In this document: in pieces, positions 6,071 to 8,346 of the stretch | Layout of the letters: each line of letters begins with the position of its first letter | Numbering within the stretch: the first letter of the stretch is position 1 | Assembly (NCBI GenBank): GCA_018970825.1 | Contig: JAGWVP010000114.1 | Coordinates: forward strand, 1-8,346 | DNA length: 8,346 bases | Source of the DNA: a bacterium | Lineage (GTDB): Bacteria > Desulfobacterota > Binatia > UBA12015 | Direction of reading: 5' to 3' | Notes under the pieces: model-generated | The model's database searches: none | What the model saw: only the letters and a program-made list of their open reading frames with translations | What the model was told of the DNA's origin: nothing | Made by a program: the position numbers and the translations under genes

Positions 6071-6954
6071 CCGCGCGAGGTCGCCGACGCGCGTCCCAGC
6101 GCATCGAGGTCGAGGGCGGAGCGCTCGGCCTTCGAGGCGACGAGGAGGAGCCGGGTGGCCTCCAGATAGCAGGGCCGGGAGAGGTGTCGAAAGCCCGCGG
6201 CTCGCAGCATCCCGCGCACGCATTCGGTGTCCGGCACCCACCAGTTCGAGGGGTCGCCGTTCAGCTCGTCGCCCTCGACGAACTTCATGAACCCGGCGCC
6301 GACGGAACGGATGCGCAGCCGGTCGGGCGGCCCGAGCCGCATCCGGATCCGCTGGCGGCGGCGGGCCGGCACCACCTCGGTCTCGACCACGACCGCGTCG
6401 CGACAGAGGTCGGCGATCCGCTCGAGGGCGAGCAGCGGGTGGCGCAGGTGGTAGAGCAGGCCCGTCGCGAGCACCACGTCGAAGCTCTCCTCGATCGATC
6501 CGAGATCGTCGGCCCCGAGCGCCCGGTACTCGACGTCGGCGTCCCAGGCCTCGCGACACAGCTCCGCCTGCGCGAGGTAGCGCGGGTCGGGCTCGAGCCC
6601 GACGACGCGCCGGGCCCCGCGACGCTTCGCCCGGAGCGAGAACCACCCGGCGTTCGCGCCGACGTCGAGCACGGAGAGCCCGCGCAGGTCGGCAGGCAGC
6701 GCGGGTTCGAGCGCCGCCCACACCGTCTCGTGATGTGCCGCGTGGGGCCACTCGAGCGTGTGCACGCCGCTGCCGAGGTAGACGCGCTGGTACCAGGGAG
6801 CGAGTCCGTCCGCGCGCGCGCGAAGTTCGCCCGCCGGGCGCGGGCGCGGCGGCTCGCCGGCGCGGCGTTGCGCGTCGGCCGAAGGCGGGACGGGGTAGCC
6901 CGCGATCCTGCGCTCGAGCCGGGAGCGCAGCCGCTCGAGCCGATCGGAGATCAT
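6067..6954 (-). CDS. SAM-dependent methyltransferase, CmoB/TIGR04290-like
   Basis: 295 aa, class I Rossmann methyltransferase, probably cytoplasmic. Motif I is VLDVGANAGWFS (95-106), with the acidic SAM-ribose residue in GLEPD (119-123), followed by FDVVLATGLLYHLRHP (158-173) and VETEVV (190-195). The LLYHLRHP block and the pre-domain YLGSGVHTLEW (59-69) are typical of relatives of CmoB, the tRNA uridine-34 modifying enzyme. FVEGDELNGDPSNWWVPD (225-242) followed by CVRGMLRAAGF matches, from memory, the TIGR04290 subgroup. Position in a glycosyltransferase operon argues for a sugar or lipid-linked intermediate as substrate rather than tRNA, but this is inference. Residues 1-45 are Arg-rich and poorly structured. 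ATG 6954 overlaps the upstream stop as ATGA, with GAGG about 12 bases ahead. A separate small-molecule methyltransferase role cannot be excluded. Confidence 0.88.
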   Translation of the reverse strand: MISDRLERLRSRLERRIAGYPVPPSADAQRRAGEPPRPRPAGELRARADGLAPWYQRVYLGSGVHTLEWPHAAHHETVWAALEPALPADLRGLSVLDVGANAGWFSLRAKRRGARRVVGLEPDPRYLAQAELCREAWDADVEYRALGADDLGSIEESFDVVLATGLLYHLRHPLLALERIADLCRDAVVVETEVVPARRRQRIRMRLGPPDRLRIRSVGAGFMKFVEGDELNGDPSNWWVPDTECVRGMLRAAGFRHLSRPCYLEATRLLLVASKAERSALDLDALGRASATSRG

Positions 6955-8346
6955 CGCGGCACGATCCTCACCGAGTCGACGAGCACGCCCAGTCGCCGCC
7001 CGTCGCCGCTCGACCCGTCGTCGGCGGGGCGGAACGTCGGGCTCTCGAGCCCGACGACGGAGCGCTGCAGGAAGGGCGTGGCGACCCCGTCGAAGCGGAA
7101 CGTACGCCACTCGTCCACAGCGCGGAACGATCCGACCTTCGTCCCGTCGAGCGACACGGCGACCTCGGGCGGAGCACCGGGTGGACGCGCGAAGACGCGG
7201 GCGCGCACCTCGACCTCGACCGGGCCGGGTACGGCGACGGGGAGGGCCAGCAGCCCGCGGCCGTCGGTCCACCGGGCGGTCGTTCCGTCGGACATCATCT
7301 CCTTGTAGTGGAAGCCGGCGACGACGTCCGCCGTGTCGATGCCGCCCACGTCCGACTCGGCCGGCGCCGCCTCCTCGACCCGCCCGAGGCGGTTCACGTC
7401 GAAGACGTCGATCCCGTGGTACACCTCCTGCCGCGCACCCGGGTAGCGATCGTAGGTGTTGGCCATCATCGAGAGGCGGACCGGGACGAAGCCCGCAGGT
7501 TCGAGCGAGAAGTTGTTGCGGATCGCCTTCGGGATCGGGTCGACGGCGACGAGCTGCACCGGTCGGCCCTCGGCGGCCGCGCGAACCAGCACGTCGTCGA
7601 CGAGCCCCACGACCTGGCGGTCCCACCCCCGGACCGCCACGACCGGGTGGTCGAAGACGTAGCGGAGCGGCGGACCGAAGGTGTCGGCGAACAGCATTTC
7701 CGGACGCTCGCCGAACAGCACCACCGCGCCTGGGCGGAGTCGCGCATCGAGGGCGTGGAGCTGGTCGATCGCACCCGCGAAGTCCCGGTTCGGCAGGATC
7801 TCGCGAGAGCGCAGCAGCAGGGCGGCGACGAGCGCCGCGGTCGCGACGCGCGCGAGGAGCGGCGCGCGCGGAATCCGCGCCGTGCGGGCGAGGTCGCGCA
7901 GTGCGAGCGCCGCGAAGGTCGCGAGGGCCGGCAGTGCGACCGGGACGAAGCGTCGCATCGCGTAGACCTGGTAGGGCGTCGTCATGAGGCGTGCGACGTA
8001 GAGCGCCGTCGTGCCGGCGCCGAGGCCCGCGAAGAGGCCCGCGCGCCCGAGGTCGCCGCTGCGGACGAGGCCCGCGAGACCGAGCGTCGCGAGCGCCACT
8101 CCCGCGGGCGTGAGGTACCAGCCGACCCGCGGCCACGTGAGCGCGTCGAGCTTCGGGAACCAGTGGCCCGACGGCCAGGTGAGCGTCCAGTCGAGCGGGG
8201 CCGAGGGGCGCACCACCCACGCCCAGAGGCTCGCGACGACGATCGCGGCCGCGAGCGCGGAGCGAAGCGGCCCCCCGGCTGCGAGCAGGTGGCCGTGCGC
8301 TCGGGGGGCCCGCGCCTGCGCCCGCGTCGCGCGGCCTCGCCCCCGG
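6951..8346 (-). CDS. Polytopic membrane protein with large C-terminal soluble domain, probable glycan-locus transferase, N-terminus outside window
   Basis: 464 residues are visible, and the frame stays open to the window edge. A basic loop (about 8345-8265) is followed by hydrophobic segments coded near 8260-8212, 8117-8064, 8042-7986, 7946-7899 and 7859-7812. The rest (about 280 residues) is soluble. The YAMRRFVPVALPALA stretch and the order of helices resemble the last helices of GT39/PMT-like or related polysaccharide membrane proteins, but the catalytic N-terminal part is not visible. The final ~120 residues (ARWTDGRG, VEVEVRARVF, VAVSLDGTKVG, SPTFRPADDG, RRLGVLVDSVRIV) look like a beta-sandwich, perhaps sugar-binding. 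GTG codons at 8216 and 8213 could start a shorter protein, but the hydrophobic segment just before them argues the gene begins further upstream. It overlaps the methyltransferase by four bases. Exact activity is uncertain. Confidence 0.75.
   Translation of the reverse strand, partial: RGRGRATRAQARAPRAHGHLLAAGGPLRSALAAAIVVASLWAWVVRPSAPLDWTLTWPSGHWFPKLDALTWPRVGWYLTPAGVALATLGLAGLVRSGDLGRAGLFAGLGAGTTALYVARLMTTPYQVYAMRRFVPVALPALATFAALALRDLARTARIPRAPLLARVATAALVAALLLRSREILPNRDFAGAIDQLHALDARLRPGAVVLFGERPEMLFADTFGPPLRYVFDHPVVAVRGWDRQVVGLVDDVLVRAAAEGRPVQLVAVDPIPKAIRNNFSLEPAGFVPVRLSMMANTYDRYPGARQEVYHGIDVFDVNRLGRVEEAAPAESDVGGIDTADVVAGFHYKEMMSDGTTARWTDGRGLLALPVAVPGPVEVEVRARVFARPPGAPPEVAVSLDGTKVGSFRAVDEWRTFRFDGVATPFLQRSVVGLESPTFRPADDGSSGDGRRLGVLVDSVRIVPR
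8269..8310. repeat. 9-bp perfect GC-only inverted repeat within the membrane-protein gene
   Basis: GGCCCCCCG (8269-8277) and CGGGGGGCC (8302-8310) are exact inverted copies around a 24-base loop. It lies in codons for the basic loop ahead of the first visible membrane helix. There is no T-run, so it is not a canonical terminator. It is likely a by-product of Pro/Gly codons in a GC-rich genome. Confidence 0.5.

Noticed and set aside
3759..6104. Extension of the helical-protein frame upstream of GTG 3758
   Set aside because: The upstream part is Arg/Pro-rich out-of-frame reading of the glycosyltransferase gene; the GTGA overlap and AGGTG site mark the real start.
4169..6169. 666-codon plus frame antisense to the double glycosyltransferase
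   Set aside because: The composition (Val, Asp, His, Arg) is what the antisense of a high-GC gene gives; the minus strand carries complete GT2 and GT4 motifs.
5584..7308. 574-codon plus frame antisense to the glycosyltransferase, methyltransferase and membrane protein
   Set aside because: It crosses three real gene boundaries and shows no domain or start signal.
8214..8216. GTG as the true start of the membrane protein
   Set aside because: The codons before it encode a hydrophobic helix and a basic loop in the same open frame, so the gene very likely starts outside the window.
1..8346. CRISPR arrays, tRNA or rRNA genes, insertion sequences
   Set aside because: No regularly spaced repeats, no cloverleaf-like or conserved rRNA segments, and no transposase motifs were seen on either strand.

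Overview
The window is very GC-rich (by eye around 70% or above) and almost fully coding. Wobble positions are nearly all G or C, so long spurious frames run antisense to the real genes. Together with the gene families (a degenerate SGNH-like secreted protein, a CmoB-like methyltransferase, polysaccharide-type glycosyltransferases and a helical companion protein), this suggests a high-GC Gram-negative-type bacterium. Myxococcota or another deltaproteobacterial-grade lineage, possibly an uncultured one, would fit. There is no rRNA or other marker here, so taxonomy is inference only. I see no RNA genes, CRISPR array, insertion sequence or phage gene.

Layout. (1) 1-1032, minus: 5' part of a sodium:dicarboxylate/glutamate-type symporter whose C-terminus lies beyond the window. 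(2) 1033-1200: divergent intergenic region with a perfect 7-bp inverted repeat close to the transporter start and a near-perfect 21-bp palindrome just ahead of the next gene. (3) 1201-2949, plus: 582-aa exported or anchored SGNH-hydrolase-like protein with apparently lost catalytic residues and a long Pro/Gly/Ala-rich tail ending in a 13-residue repeat. (4) 2946-8346, minus: a tightly packed operon read from the right edge inward. It encodes a polytopic membrane protein with a large C-terminal soluble domain (partial), a CmoB/TIGR04290-like SAM methyltransferase, a 771-aa GT2-GT4 double glycosyltransferase, and a 270-aa helical/coiled-coil protein. Each junction is a 4-nt overlap (ATGA, ATGA, GTGA), which implies translational coupling.

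Reading. The minus-strand operon looks like part of a cell-surface glycan locus. The membrane protein may act at the membrane or in the periplasm. The two fused glycosyltransferases would add sugars on the cytoplasmic side, the methyltransferase may modify a sugar or intermediate, and the helical protein may be a scaffold or regulator of the glycosyltransferases. The convergent SGNH-like protein may belong to the same process, since SGNH proteins often edit surface glycans, but here it looks like a non-catalytic relative. The symporter is probably an unrelated neighbour.

The points most worth a second look are the eroded SGNH active site with its repeat tail, the C8 tract and G6/C6 hairpin at the linker of the double glycosyltransferase, the helical companion protein, the NQNGT variant in the symporter, and the palindromic CTAG shared by two convergent stop codons.
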